Shown: piece after piece, positions 35,318-44,172 of the stretch
Numbering within the stretch: the first letter of the stretch is position 1
Layout of the letters: each line of letters begins with the position of its first letter
The notes under the pieces: model-generated
Told to the model about the DNA's origin: nothing
Seen by the model: the letters and a program-made list of their open reading frames with translations, nothing else
The model's database searches: none
Translations under genes and position numbers: made by a program
Origin: Calditerrivibrio sp.
Lineage (GTDB): Bacteria; Chrysiogenota; Deferribacteres; Deferribacterales; Calditerrivibrionaceae
Reading direction: 5' to 3'
Assembly (NCBI GenBank): GCA_026415135.1
Contig: JAOAHS010000060.1
Coordinates: 1 to 44,172, forward strand
Length of the DNA stretch: 44,172 nt

Positions 35318-36547
35318 TTATCTTATCTGTCCCGTACCGAATATTTGATACTTTGTTGTTGTAAGGTCTTTTGCACCCATAGGACCCCTGCAATGAAGTT
35401 TTTGAGTACTTATACCTATTTCAGCTCCTAAACCAAATTCCCCTCCGTCTGTAAAGCGGGTAGATGCATTGACATATACTGCAGCTGAATCTACCATGTC
35501 TAAAAATTCCAAGGCATTGGTGTAGTTTTCTGTAACTATCGCGTCTGAATGACCTGAACCATACCTATTTATATGTTCTATTGCTTCAGCTAATGAGTCT
35601 ACAACTTTAATGGAAAGCTTAAGATCAAGGTACTCTTCACTCCAATCCGATTCTGTTGCTGGCTCTACATGCCTAAAGTTTTGTGCACGTTCACAACCAA
35701 CCAATTTTACGTTGTGATTGTGGTAGATTTCCACCATTTCAGATAAAAATTCATTAGCAATAGCATGGTGTACTAAAAGGGTCTCCATAGCATTACAGAC
35801 ACCTGGCCTACTAACCTTAGCATTGAGTGCTATATTGATTGCCATATTTTTATCTGCAAACTGATCGATATAAACGTGGCAGACACCTTTATCATGTTTT
35901 ACTACTGGTATTAACGAATGCTCTGTTACGTAAGAAATCAATGCCTCACCTCCACGTGGTATGATGAGGTCAATATACTGTTTAGCTTTTAACATGGTAT
36001 TCAAAATCGTTCTGTCTGGATCGATGACTAAAGTAACTATATTTTCATCGAGGTGACATTCATCTAAAGAGATCTTTATGATCTTTTCAAGGGATTTATT
36101 GGAAAAGGTGGCCTCTTTACCCCCTCTTAATATGGAGATATTGCCAGATTTTATACATAAAGAAGCGGCATCTATGGTAACATTAGGTCTTGATTCATAA
36201 ATAATCCCTATCACACCAATTGGTACACGAACTTTGTTTATCTTGAGCCCATTTGGTCTTGTTATACCATACTCTACTATCCCCAGCGGATCTTCTTGTT
36301 TTACTATATCAATTACGCTTTGTATCATGGCATCTATTCTTTTGTCATTTAGAATAAGGCGATCAATGATGGAATTCTTTAAGTTATTTTTTTGGGCTTC
36401 TTCGAGGTCCTTTAGATTTTCTTTTAGGATATCTGATCTATATTTATCAAGGTTTTTAGAGATGGTTTGAAGTAGCTGATCCCTTTGGGTTGAGGTCAGT
36501 TTGATTATTTTTCTTGAGGCCTCTTTAGCTCGTTTTAAAAATTCCAT
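35318..36547 (-). CDS. proA: gamma-glutamyl phosphate reductase
   Basis: The 409-residue NADPH enzyme reduces gamma-glutamyl phosphate to the semialdehyde, the second step of proline synthesis. Motifs: IYESRPNVTIDAASLCIKSGN, ILRGGKEA, and the catalytic cysteine segment RPGVCNAMETLLVH. I chose ATG 36547 (start MEFLKRAKEASRK) because GGAG lies 6 bases upstream; an ATG at 36559 overlaps that site. It overlaps the proB end by 23 bases, so the two are translated from one message. Confidence 0.94.
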   Translation of the reverse strand: MEFLKRAKEASRKIIKLTSTQRDQLLQTISKNLDKYRSDILKENLKDLEEAQKNNLKNSIIDRLILNDKRIDAMIQSVIDIVKQEDPLGIVEYGITRPNGLKINKVRVPIGVIGIIYESRPNVTIDAASLCIKSGNISILRGGKEATFSNKSLEKIIKISLDECHLDENIVTLVIDPDRTILNTMLKAKQYIDLIIPRGGEALISYVTEHSLIPVVKHDKGVCHVYIDQFADKNMAINIALNAKVSRPGVCNAMETLLVHHAIANEFLSEMVEIYHNHNVKLVGCERAQNFRHVEPATESDWSEEYLDLKLSIKVVDSLAEAIEHINRYGSGHSDAIVTENYTNALEFLDMVDSAAVYVNASTRFTDGGEFGLGAEIGISTQKLHCRGPMGAKDLTTTKYQIFGTGQIR

Positions 36548-37688
36548 CATTAACTCCATTTTTTTTGATTATGACAAGATCATCTTTGTGTATAACTTCA
36601 TCGCTGATTTTATAACCTAAAAGCTCCTGAATCTTTTCTGTTTTTTGACCCTTAATCTTTTTTAAGTCTGAAGAGGTATATCTGGTTTTACCCCGCGCAA
36701 TTTCCATTCCATAAATATCTGTGATCCTGACTATGTCACCAATATTAAATTTGCCGGTGATATCAAGAATACCAGAAGGCAGTAGTGATCTATTCATATC
36801 GAGGATAGCTCTGACTGCACCGCTATCGATGATGATTTCACCTTTTGGAGTTGCTGCATAGGCTATCCAGAACTTTTTTCTATCAATTGCATCTTCTATG
36901 TGGGAAAAGAAAGTACCAATTATCTCACCTTTTAAAAATCTGATAATATTTTCTGGTTTTTTCCCATTTATTATACCCACGTAGCATCCCGAATCCAAAG
37001 CCTTTTGGGCTGCCATTATCTTTGTTTTCATACCGCCAGTACCAACACCTGAAATGGAGTCCCCTGCAACATTTAAAATATCTTTGTTAAAATATTTCAC
37101 TTCGTTTATAAGTGTGGCATTGGGACACTTTGACGGGTTTTTATCAAATAGTCCATCTACATCGGATAAAATAAGCAAAAGATCTGCACCAATAAGACCA
37201 GATACAAGGGCTGATAGATTATCATTGTCTCCAAAAGTATCCACATATTTTATTTCGTTTGTGGCTACAGTATCGTTTTCGTTTATAATAGGTATAACAT
37301 TCAAGTCGAGCAACTTTTTTAAAGTGGAGCGGGCGTTTAAATACCTTTTTCGGTTTGCAAAGTCTTCTTTTGTTAACAGTATCTGTCCCACGTTCATATT
37401 GTATCTATTAAAGGCTTCTTCGTAATATAAGATTAGCTTTGCTTGCCCTACGGCAGCACAAGCTTGTCTATCTACTATATTTTTTGGTTTAGAATCAAAA
37501 CCTAAAGTTTTAAAACCTGCAGCAATAGCACCAGAGGATACGATTACAACATCTTTTACGTCGTTTTTGATTATATGAATAGCATGAGCAAGTTCAGCGA
37601 GAAACTTTTTGTCTATTTCATCCTTTCCTGCAACGATGCTGCTACCAATTTTTATCACTAAGGTGTTTATCTTGGGCAATTTCCTCAT
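36525..37688 (-). CDS. proB: glutamate 5-kinase
   Basis: The 387-residue enzyme phosphorylates glutamate, the first and usually proline-inhibited step of proline synthesis. It has an amino-acid kinase domain (LVIKIGSSIVAGKD, SSGAIAAGF, NENDTVATNEI, GTGGMKTKIMAAQKA) and a C-terminal PUA domain (about 285-365). ATG 37688 is chosen from the family's start; the frame is open a further 156 bases upstream, but those residues look non-coding. No Shine-Dalgarno sequence precedes it. It leads the eight-gene minus-strand operon down to tadA. Confidence 0.93.
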   Translation of the reverse strand: MRKLPKINTLVIKIGSSIVAGKDEIDKKFLAELAHAIHIIKNDVKDVVIVSSGAIAAGFKTLGFDSKPKNIVDRQACAAVGQAKLILYYEEAFNRYNMNVGQILLTKEDFANRKRYLNARSTLKKLLDLNVIPIINENDTVATNEIKYVDTFGDNDNLSALVSGLIGADLLLILSDVDGLFDKNPSKCPNATLINEVKYFNKDILNVAGDSISGVGTGGMKTKIMAAQKALDSGCYVGIINGKKPENIIRFLKGEIIGTFFSHIEDAIDRKKFWIAYAATPKGEIIIDSGAVRAILDMNRSLLPSGILDITGKFNIGDIVRITDIYGMEIARGKTRYTSSDLKKIKGQKTEKIQELLGYKISDEVIHKDDLVIIKKNGVNDGIFKTS

Positions 37689-37697
37689 GTTTGCTTT

Positions 37698-37703
37698 AAT
37701 ATA
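37698..37703 (-). promoter_or_regulatory. probable -10 box of the proB operon
   Basis: TATATT on the minus strand lies 9 bases before the proB ATG, so transcription should start within two or three bases of that codon. The best upstream -35 candidates, TATTGA at 17 bases or TTGATT at 15, are weak. Confidence 0.4.
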
Positions 37704-37741
37704 CAAAATTCTTAAATAAATCAATAGGACAATAAAAAAAC

Positions 37742-37770
37742 TTGATTTTTCTTTTGTAGCATGGTATATA
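37742..37770 (+). promoter_or_regulatory. sigma-70 promoter of the rimP-nusA-infB operon
   Basis: TTGATT (37742-37747), a 17-base spacer and TATATA (37765-37770). The expected start is about 37777, exactly where a hairpin begins. Confidence 0.7.
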
Positions 37771-37776
37771 AAAAAC

Positions 37777-37804
37777 AAGTGGGTATTCTCCCACTTATTT
37801 TTTT
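37777..37804 (+). terminator. terminator-shaped hairpin at the 5' end of the rimP leader
   Basis: AAGTGGG, loop TATTCT, CCCACTT, then A and seven T residues. It has the form of an intrinsic terminator but starts at the predicted +1 of the rimP operon, 20 bases before the ATG at 37824. It could be an attenuator, or a 5' hairpin that protects the message. Confidence 0.55.
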
Positions 37805-37823
37805 GTGCAAGGCAGGAAAAGTT

Positions 37824-38291
37824 ATGAGAGAGAAAAATAGTCATATCGTAGAAAGGGTTAAAGAATACGCTAAAAAATTAGCAGAAGAAAATAGTGTAGA
37901 AATTTTTGATGTTCAGTTTGTGAGGGAGCCGTCTGGATATGTGCTCAGGATATATCTAGATAAAGAACATTTGACCCTTGAGGATTGTGCTATTTTTAGC
38001 AAAGAGATTTCTAAATGGCTTGATACGGAAGATTTTATAGAACACAAGTATAACCTTGAAGTATCCAGCCCCGGTTTAAATAGACCTATAAGGGGCATTG
38101 AAGATTTCAAAAAGTATGTTGGTAAGAAATGTAAGATAGAGCTTTTTAAGAAAGATGAAAATGGGAGAAAAAGCTACACAGGGTATATAAAATCTGTGGC
38201 TGGTGATGTGATACAGTTGGAATATAAAAGCGATATCTTTACTGTGTGTTATAACGATATAAAGAAAGCACATCTGGAGTATGAATTTTAA
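37824..38291 (+). CDS. rimP: ribosome maturation factor RimP
   Basis: The 155-residue protein helps assemble the 30S subunit. EIFDVQFVREPSGYVLRIYLD, and YNLEVSSPGLNRPIR are the RimP signatures. I chose ATG 37824, preceded by AGGA; the frame is open 63 bases further upstream, but that stretch covers the promoter end and the hairpin. It heads rimP-nusA-infB-DUF503-rbfA-truB. Confidence 0.94.
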   Translation: MREKNSHIVERVKEYAKKLAEENSVEIFDVQFVREPSGYVLRIYLDKEHLTLEDCAIFSKEISKWLDTEDFIEHKYNLEVSSPGLNRPIRGIEDFKKYVGKKCKIELFKKDENGRKSYTGYIKSVAGDVIQLEYKSDIFTVCYNDIKKAHLEYEF

Positions 38292-38318
38292 AGAAAATTA
38301 TAGATTTCAGGAGGAATG

Positions 38319-39605
38319 ATGATAAAAGAGATCTTAAAAGTAGCTGATGAAATAGGGCGGGAAAAAGGTTTTAGTAGAAAGGTTATTTCTGCTGCCCTAA
38401 GGGATGCTATTTATAAAGCCCTTGTTAAGAAAATAGGGGACTACGGTGAGCCGGTAGTGGAGATAGATCTTGAAAAAAATATTTTTAATATCAAGGTGCC
38501 CAAAGAGGTTGTGGAGGATGTGGATAGTTCCTGGCATGAGATCCTTTTGGAAGATGCCATAAAGATTGATAAGGATGCTTATTTGGGTAAGGTAATTATG
38601 GTGCCTGTAACAATCGAAGAGATTGGTAGGCAGCTTGCGACTACCGTTAAAACACGACTATTTGAAAAGTTAAGGGAAGCTGAGAAGGATATCGTTTATT
38701 CAGAGTTTCAAAACAAGGTGGGTGAAATAATCACAGGCATTGTTCTTAAAACGGACAAAGATGGTGTAACTGTGTCGATAGGTAAAACAGAAGCTCTTTT
38801 ACCAAAGCGGGAGATGATCCCTGGGGATTATTATTCCAGAGGTGATTATATTAGGGCTTTACTGCTGGAGATAAAGCTGGTAAAGGGGTGGCCTCAGCTT
38901 ATATTGAGCAGGACGCATCCTCAATTTTTGAAAAAGCTTTTTGAGTCTGAGATACCAGAGGTGTTTGATGGAGTTGTTGAGATCAAGGGGGTTGCAAGGG
39001 AGCCAGGTGACAGGGCAAAAGTAGCTGTATACTCTACAAATAGCAACATAGATCCAGTGGGAGCCTGTATCGGTATAAAAGGGGTAAGGATCAACGCTAT
39101 CAGTAATGAATTAAGGGGTGAGAAGATAGATGTTATTCTTTGGTCCCCTGATCCTGTAAAATTTGTTTGTGCCTCCATATCTCCAGCGGAAGTGATATTG
39201 ACCAATATTTTTGAGGATGAATCTACCCTTGAGATTGTTGTTCCAGATGATCAGTTGTCTTTAGCAATTGGCAAAAAAGGGCAGAATGTGAAGTTGGCAT
39301 CTATTCTTACAGGATGGAAGTTGGATATCCTGAGTGAAAGTGAATATAATGCCATTAGAAAACAGCGACTTTTAGAGCAGGAACAGGAGATGAAGGAGTT
39401 CTATCAGATATACAGTTTGGAGAATTTATCTATTTTGACCCCTGATATGATCTCTAAGCTCATGACAGCTGGGATTACAGATCTTGAAGTGCTTACTACC
39501 TCTTCTGTGGATCAGGTTTCTGAAGTGTTGGGTATTTCCCAAGATGAGGCTATAGAGTTAATAAATGCTGCTATTGACTACATATCTGATAAGTTAGAGG
39601 ATTAA
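38319..39605 (+). CDS. nusA: transcription termination/antitermination factor NusA
   Basis: The protein of about 428 residues binds RNA polymerase and modulates pausing, termination and antitermination. It has the N-terminal polymerase-binding domain (1-125), S1 domain (about 130-200), two KH domains (about 205-345, with GACIGIKGVRINAISNELRGEKIDVI and LAIGKKGQNVKLAS) and a short helical C-terminus (about 360-428). ATG 38319 has AGGAGG 4 bases upstream; the preceding ATG at 38316 is one base from that site and is less likely. Confidence 0.96.
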   Translation: MIKEILKVADEIGREKGFSRKVISAALRDAIYKALVKKIGDYGEPVVEIDLEKNIFNIKVPKEVVEDVDSSWHEILLEDAIKIDKDAYLGKVIMVPVTIEEIGRQLATTVKTRLFEKLREAEKDIVYSEFQNKVGEIITGIVLKTDKDGVTVSIGKTEALLPKREMIPGDYYSRGDYIRALLLEIKLVKGWPQLILSRTHPQFLKKLFESEIPEVFDGVVEIKGVAREPGDRAKVAVYSTNSNIDPVGACIGIKGVRINAISNELRGEKIDVILWSPDPVKFVCASISPAEVILTNIFEDESTLEIVVPDDQLSLAIGKKGQNVKLASILTGWKLDILSESEYNAIRKQRLLEQEQEMKEFYQIYSLENLSILTPDMISKLMTAGITDLEVLTTSSVDQVSEVLGISQDEAIELINAAIDYISDKLED

Positions 39606-39615
39606 AAATCTGGTT

Positions 39616-39645
39616 TACAGTTTGCTTTATGTCGTGTATTATAAT
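39616..39645 (+). promoter_or_regulatory. possible internal promoter before infB
   Basis: A perfect TATAAT (39640-39645) follows TACAGT (39616-39621) at an 18-base spacing in the 67-base nusA-infB gap. It could give infB extra transcription within the operon. Confidence 0.4.
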
Positions 39646-39672
39646 GGTATCTAAATTTTAGAGGTGTAGTGA

Positions 39673-42642
39673 ATGAATCGTTTTAAAGTTTCAGAATTGG
39701 TGAAGAAAGGGATTGTGGCATACGAAGACTTAAAGGAGAGGCTTAAGAACATCGGTATAGATATTTCAGGGGAAAATGATGAGTTGGCTGAAGAGACTTT
39801 GAGTTCTGTAGGAGTGGATATTAAAAAGCTGCATCTGGACAAAAGACAGGAGTTGTTAAAACAAGCCATTGATAGACGAAAAAGACACTCGAAGGTAACA
39901 GAGGTAATCGTAAAGGATACTAAGGATACAGGTGCAGACAGTGCCAAAAGGAAGTTGACTAAAGAAGAGCTTCTGAAAAAGAAATTAGAGCTTGAAAAGA
40001 GTTTGAAAAAGGTGGATGCTGATAGGGAAAAAGCAAAAGAAGAGCAGGTAAAGATCGATACAGAAAAAGTAGCTGAAATCCCAACACAACATGAAGATAT
40101 CCAAAAAGATCAAAATATATCTACACCAATAAAAGAAGAAGAGGTGATAACTGAGGTGCCAGAGGTTGTGGTTGCTAAAAGTTTTGAACTTACACCTACT
40201 GGGCAGGAAGTGCCAATAGATGCTACCAAGCAAAAAAAGGAAGAACATGGCAAAGGATTCCATAGCAAAAAACAATGGGGTGATAAAAGACAGAAAGATG
40301 GTTCTACTGGGCAAGGGGGGCAAAGGGATTATAAGGGTAGACATCATAGGGATGATGTAAGAAAACATGATGGACAAAAAGGAGCAAGACCTCCTCATCC
40401 TGGCAAATTGGTGCAAAAGGATTCAGGGCAAAGTCGTGATACAAAGGGGCAGCCAAGACCTCATGAAGATCGTCAAAAATTTCAAAAACCCCAAAAACCC
40501 CAACACTCCGAAAAAGGTAAAAAAACTGAGATAAAGGATAAAAGTACAGCATTCTCTCCTGTAACTGATGTATTGATAGAAGATAAGGAGTTGATTGTAA
40601 AGAAAAAGAAATGGGAAGAGGATGTGCCAGAAACCCCAGTTGAGGAAAAGGATATAGAGTCAAAAAAGGTAAAAGTAAAAAAATCTATATCAAAAAAAGA
40701 GAAAAACCTTAAACAGAATATACTTGAGGATTTGGAACTGCTTGAGTTAGAAAAAGAAGTAGAAGTAGAAAAACTAGCTGAAGAAGAGTTTGTAGAAGAA
40801 GTTGAAGAAAAGGTCAAAAAGGTAGCAAAAACAAAGGAAAAAGAAAAAGAAGAGTCGAAGGAGCCAAAGGTTTTTGTTAGACCTTCTAAGATAACAATTG
40901 GAGAAGCTATCTCTGTAAATGATTTGGCTGGTTTACTCGGGGTAAAAATTCCTGAGATTATAAAGAAATTGATGGGTATGGGGATGTTTGTCACTGCTAA
41001 TCAATCAATTGATGCAGAGACTGTACAACTTATAGCAATGGACTATGGTGTTGAAGTAGACGTCAAAACTATTTCAGAAGAGGATCTTTTGCCTAAATAC
41101 GAGTCCAAGCCTGAAAACCTAAGACCAAGGCCACCAATAGTGACAGTAATGGGGCATGTTGATCATGGTAAGACATCTTTGCTTGATGCCATTAGAAAAA
41201 CAAAAGTAGCTGAAAAAGAGGCAGGTGGTATTACACAACATATTGGTGCCTATGAGGTGGATATAGATAGAGGTAAAATTGTGTTTCTGGATACACCGGG
41301 GCATGAAGCCTTTACGACATTAAGGGCAAGGGGGGCTAATGTTACCGATATAGTAATCCTTGTGGTTGCTGCAGATGATGGGGTTATGCCTCAAACGAAA
41401 GAGGCTATAGATCATGCAAGGGCAGCAGGGGTGAGAATTGTTGTGGCTATAAATAAAATAGATAAACCTAATGCAAATCCAGAAAAGGTTAAAACACAGC
41501 TTGCCGAGTATGGTATCATATCCGAAGAGTGGGGTGGTGAGTATCAATTCCAGGAGATTTCAGCTAAAAACAGGATAGGGATTGATGATCTTTTGGAAAG
41601 GGTATTGTTGGAAGCTGAAATGTTAGAGCTAAAAGGGGATTACGTAAAGCCTGCAGAGGGTATTATCATAGAATCCAGATTGGATAAACAAAAAGGTGTA
41701 TCGGTATCTCTGATTGTCAAAGATGGGGTGTTGCGTGTGGGAGATACCTTCATAGCTGGTGTACACTATGGAAAGGTTAGAGCTATGTTTAACTATGCTG
41801 GTAAAAATATCAAAGAGGCTGGTCCATCGATACCTGTGGAGCTAATGGGTTTTAGTGAGGTGCCAGAACCTGGTGAGACCCTTTTAGTTGTGCCCAATGA
41901 GAAGATTGCAAAACAGATTGTGGATATCAGGCTACAAAAACAGAGGGAAAAGGATGAAGCTGCTAAAGCTAAACTGACCCTTGATGATATCTTCAATAAA
42001 ATCAAAGAGGGGGAAATTAAAGATCTTAATATTATACTTAAAGCCGATGTTCAGGGTTCGTTAGAAGCGTTGAAATCATCATTGGTGAAGCTCTCTAATT
42101 CTGAAGTTAAGGTGAAGATCATTCATGATGGTGTTGGTGGAATCAATGAATCTGATGTTTTATTGGCAATGGCTTCGAAGGCAATTATTATAGGTTTTAA
42201 TGTTAGACCAGATGCCAAAGCTAAGACTGTTGCTGAAAGGGAAAAGATAGATATAAGGCTTTATTCTGTCATATATCAAGCTATAGAAGAGGTGCAAAAA
42301 GCAATTGAGGGGATGTTAACCCCTGAAATCAAGGAAAATATTATTGGTAAAGTAGAGATTAGAAAGGTTTTCAGTGTTCCGAAGGTGGGTAAGGTTGCAG
42401 GTTGTTATGTTTTAGAAGGTAGGATAGTGAGAAATGCAAATGTTAGAGTTATAAGAGATAATATAGTTATTTATACTGGTAAGATCAATTCCCTTAAACG
42501 GTTTCAGGATGATGTTAGAGAGGTTGTGGCTGGCTATGAATGTGGACTTGGCATAGCTAATTATAATGATATCAAAGAGGGTGATATATTAGAAGTCTTT
42601 GAAATGGTTGAAGAGAAAAAGCTGCTAAAGGATGTAGAATAG
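39673..42642 (+). CDS. infB: translation initiation factor IF-2
   Basis: The 989-residue GTPase places fMet-tRNA on the ribosome. An N-terminal IF2-associated helix domain (1-55) is followed by a long charged, low-complexity linker (about 70-410: Lys/Glu-rich, with a Gly/Gln/His/Arg/Pro-rich part near 195-285), a second IF2-N domain (about 415-470), and the G domain with GHVDHGKT at 494-501, DTPGHEAF and NKID. Domains II, III and IV (fMet-tRNA binding) complete the C-terminus. It is long mainly because of the linker. GAGGTG precedes the ATG. Confidence 0.97.
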   Translation: MNRFKVSELVKKGIVAYEDLKERLKNIGIDISGENDELAEETLSSVGVDIKKLHLDKRQELLKQAIDRRKRHSKVTEVIVKDTKDTGADSAKRKLTKEELLKKKLELEKSLKKVDADREKAKEEQVKIDTEKVAEIPTQHEDIQKDQNISTPIKEEEVITEVPEVVVAKSFELTPTGQEVPIDATKQKKEEHGKGFHSKKQWGDKRQKDGSTGQGGQRDYKGRHHRDDVRKHDGQKGARPPHPGKLVQKDSGQSRDTKGQPRPHEDRQKFQKPQKPQHSEKGKKTEIKDKSTAFSPVTDVLIEDKELIVKKKKWEEDVPETPVEEKDIESKKVKVKKSISKKEKNLKQNILEDLELLELEKEVEVEKLAEEEFVEEVEEKVKKVAKTKEKEKEESKEPKVFVRPSKITIGEAISVNDLAGLLGVKIPEIIKKLMGMGMFVTANQSIDAETVQLIAMDYGVEVDVKTISEEDLLPKYESKPENLRPRPPIVTVMGHVDHGKTSLLDAIRKTKVAEKEAGGITQHIGAYEVDIDRGKIVFLDTPGHEAFTTLRARGANVTDIVILVVAADDGVMPQTKEAIDHARAAGVRIVVAINKIDKPNANPEKVKTQLAEYGIISEEWGGEYQFQEISAKNRIGIDDLLERVLLEAEMLELKGDYVKPAEGIIIESRLDKQKGVSVSLIVKDGVLRVGDTFIAGVHYGKVRAMFNYAGKNIKEAGPSIPVELMGFSEVPEPGETLLVVPNEKIAKQIVDIRLQKQREKDEAAKAKLTLDDIFNKIKEGEIKDLNIILKADVQGSLEALKSSLVKLSNSEVKVKIIHDGVGGINESDVLLAMASKAIIIGFNVRPDAKAKTVAEREKIDIRLYSVIYQAIEEVQKAIEGMLTPEIKENIIGKVEIRKVFSVPKVGKVAGCYVLEGRIVRNANVRVIRDNIVIYTGKINSLKRFQDDVREVVAGYECGLGIANYNDIKEGDILEVFEMVEEKKLLKDVE

Positions 42643-42924
42643 ATGGTAATTGGAACGCTTCTTTTAGAAATGGATATTCCTGCTGCAAGATCATTGAAAG
42701 ATAAAAGAAGTGTTGTTAGTAGTTTTAAGGCAAAACTAAGGAGTAAGTTTAATGTATCTGTGGCTGAGGTTGGGGACAAGGAGATATGGAATAGAGCTTA
42801 TATTGCTGTGGCTATTGTGGGTGAAAATGCTGGTTTTATAGATTCCCAGCTTCAGGAGGTAATAAAATTTACCGAATATTTAAAAGATGCTGTAATTGTT
42901 GATATAAAACAGGAGATTATTTGA
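42643..42924 (+). CDS. DUF503 family protein (YlxP-like)
   Basis: The 93-residue protein, starting MVIGTLLLEMDIPAARSLKDKRSVVSSFKAKLRSKFNVSVAEVGD, is a clear DUF503 member, a small ferredoxin-like fold. The family sits between infB and rbfA in many bacteria and is thought to act in ribosome assembly; its biochemical role is not settled. The ATG follows the infB stop codon immediately, and the 3' end overlaps rbfA by 4 bases, so translation is tightly coupled. Confidence 0.93.
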   Translation: MVIGTLLLEMDIPAARSLKDKRSVVSSFKAKLRSKFNVSVAEVGDKEIWNRAYIAVAIVGENAGFIDSQLQEVIKFTEYLKDAVIVDIKQEII

Positions 42925-43274
42925 TGAAGAAAGAATCCTTTAGAGATAGAAGGGTGGGTGAACTGTTAAAGGAAGAGATTGCACGGATTGTTCAGTTTGA
43001 GGTAAAAAACCCGAATATACATGGTGTTATAATCACGGATGTTACAGTCACAAAAGATCTCAGTCTTGCTAAAGTGTATATCAGCAGTTATGATGGTACC
43101 GATGTGGAAATGCTTAAAAGTGAATTGGAGCATTCCAAAAGTTTTATCTACTCAAGATTGAAAAAGTCTATAAAAATCAAAAGAGTGCCAGATCTCACTT
43201 TTTTTATCGATAATACATTAGATTATGCTGATAGGATTGAAGGTTTGATAAAGAAGATTTCCCACCCTGAATAA
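42921..43274 (+). CDS. rbfA: ribosome-binding factor A
   Basis: The 117-residue KH-like protein matures 16S rRNA and the 30S subunit. RRVGELLKEEIARIVQFEVKNP, ITDVTVTKDLSLAKVYIS and RVPDLTFFIDNTLDYADRIE are family signatures. It overlaps DUF503 by 4 bases (ATGA), and its TAA shares a base with the truB ATG (TAATG). Confidence 0.95.
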   Translation: MMKKESFRDRRVGELLKEEIARIVQFEVKNPNIHGVIITDVTVTKDLSLAKVYISSYDGTDVEMLKSELEHSKSFIYSRLKKSIKIKRVPDLTFFIDNTLDYADRIEGLIKKISHPE

Positions 43275-44172
43275 TGAATGGCTTTATAAATTTATACAAA
43301 GAAAAAGGGTTGTCTTCCCATTTTAATATAAAAAAACTTTCTAAAGTTCTAAATAATTGTAAAGTGGGACATACTGGCACATTGGATCCTTTGGCAGAGG
43401 GGGTTCTACCGGTTTGCATTAATGAAGCTACTAAGCTTGCCTCGTATGTTATGGCAGAGGATAAAGAGTACCAAACTAATGCTATTTTGGGTTTTAGGAC
43501 TGATACTTTTGATATCACAGGTAAGATCTTGGAAAGAAGTGATGGCTATGTACCGACGATTGAAGATATAAAGGAGACTGTGAAGGGATTTGAAGGGGAA
43601 ATAGAGCTTGTAATCCCATCTTATTCTGCAGTGAATATTCAAGGGAAAAGAGCCTATGAACTTGCAAGGAAGGGTTTGATAGAAAATGCTGGTTTTAAAA
43701 AGAGTTTTATATATAGCATTGAAGTAATAAAGTACGATTACCCCTTTTTACAGTTAAAACTATCAGTCGAAAAAGGAACGTATATAAGAAGTGTAATTGA
43801 TCGGTTGGGTGTTAGGCTTGGAACTTTTGCCACAATGGAATCCCTTTTAAGATTGAGGAGCGGAGTTTTTGGTATATCGGAATCTTTAAAGGTTTGTGAA
43901 ATTGAAGAAATGATAAAACATAATACCTATGATTTTTTAACTCCGATAAATAGAGTACTGGACTGGAGTAGAGTGATTGTGGATGACAGATATGTACAAC
44001 TTGTCAAAAACGGTGTATCCCTCCATAAAAACAAATATCTTTACATACCTGAGGAAACAACAAAATGTGTTTTCATTACAAATAAAGAGGGTGTTCTTCT
44101 TGCTATTGCTGAAAAATTTAAAGATGATATCCCTTTTAGAAATATAAGGATTTTTAATGATGATAGGTTTAG
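43274..44172 (+). CDS. truB: tRNA pseudouridine-55 synthase, 3' end cut by the window
   Basis: An open frame of 299 codons starts at ATG 43274, overlapping the rbfA stop by one base, and runs off the window edge without a stop. The product has the TruB motif GHTGTLDPLAEGVLP with catalytic D38, SYSAVNIQGKRAYELARKG, and GTYIRSVIDRLG. It makes the universal pseudouridine 55 of tRNA. The C-terminal PUA-like part (from about 225) is nearly complete, so only a few residues should be missing. Confidence 0.95.
   Translation, partial: MNGFINLYKEKGLSSHFNIKKLSKVLNNCKVGHTGTLDPLAEGVLPVCINEATKLASYVMAEDKEYQTNAILGFRTDTFDITGKILERSDGYVPTIEDIKETVKGFEGEIELVIPSYSAVNIQGKRAYELARKGLIENAGFKKSFIYSIEVIKYDYPFLQLKLSVEKGTYIRSVIDRLGVRLGTFATMESLLRLRSGVFGISESLKVCEIEEMIKHNTYDFLTPINRVLDWSRVIVDDRYVQLVKNGVSLHKNKYLYIPEETTKCVFITNKEGVLLAIAEKFKDDIPFRNIRIFNDDRF

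Noticed and set aside
37689-37844. N-terminal extension of proB by 52 residues
   Set aside because: The extra residues have no family similarity and overlap the promoter and hairpin of the divergent rimP operon.

Overview
The window is AT-rich DNA packed with core genes of a Gram-negative-type bacterium: LptE and BamD lipoproteins, an RsfS/RimO/RimP set of ribosome factors, strong AGGAGG ribosome sites, frequent TTG/GTG starts, and System II (ResB/CcsA) cytochrome c maturation. An octaheme nitrite reductase, a DUF294/DUF4212/sodium-solute-symporter trio and the low GC would fit an anaerobic, ammonifying member of the Deferribacterota (Calditerrivibrio/Deferribacter-like). That placement is an inference from gene content. 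I see no rRNA, tRNA, CRISPR array, insertion sequence, prophage or integrated element, and no gene-free stretch longer than 300 bases.

Layout. (1) 1-4052: leuS-lptE-holA, the same order as in E. coli. (2) 4053-6338: two murein hydrolases, an M23 LytM protein and an SH3/NlpC-P60 protein, converging with a 20-base overlap. (3) 6389-12435: an AI-2E family permease, ribF, rimO, bamD, serS and an RsmI-like methyltransferase. (4) 12436-16761: a cNMP/CBS/DUF294 regulator, a DUF4212 small subunit and an acetate-type sodium:solute symporter. (5) 16762-21158: an octaheme nitrite reductase followed by ResB and CcsA. (6) 21315-23908: mtgA on the minus strand, then glnK-amtB. (7) 23909-29851: tig-clpP-clpX-lon and rpsU. 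(8) 29879-37688, minus strand: proB-proA-nadD-rsfS-trmL-prmA-rsmE-tadA, then a separately promoted sensor kinase with a solute-binding sensor domain. (9) 37742-end: rimP-nusA-infB-DUF503-rbfA-truB (truB cut by the window edge).

How they work together. Region 5 makes periplasmic ammonium from nitrite and matures the enzyme's hemes. Region 6 takes up ammonium and senses nitrogen status behind a sigma-54-like promoter. Region 4 probably imports a carboxylate such as acetate. Regions 7 and 9 are the protein quality-control and translation/ribosome-maturation operons found across bacteria.

Most of the window is ordinary housekeeping DNA, and I do not see an undescribed multi-gene system. The points worth a second look are the octaheme reductase (CXXCK active-site heme, Tyr-X-Cys pair, unusual CX4CH last heme) with its neighbouring heme-ligation genes, and several regulatory structures: a palindrome over a start site, a hairpin at +1 of the nusA operon, a 5' UTR palindrome before tig, probable leaderless genes, and a sensor kinase without an in-frame AUG.
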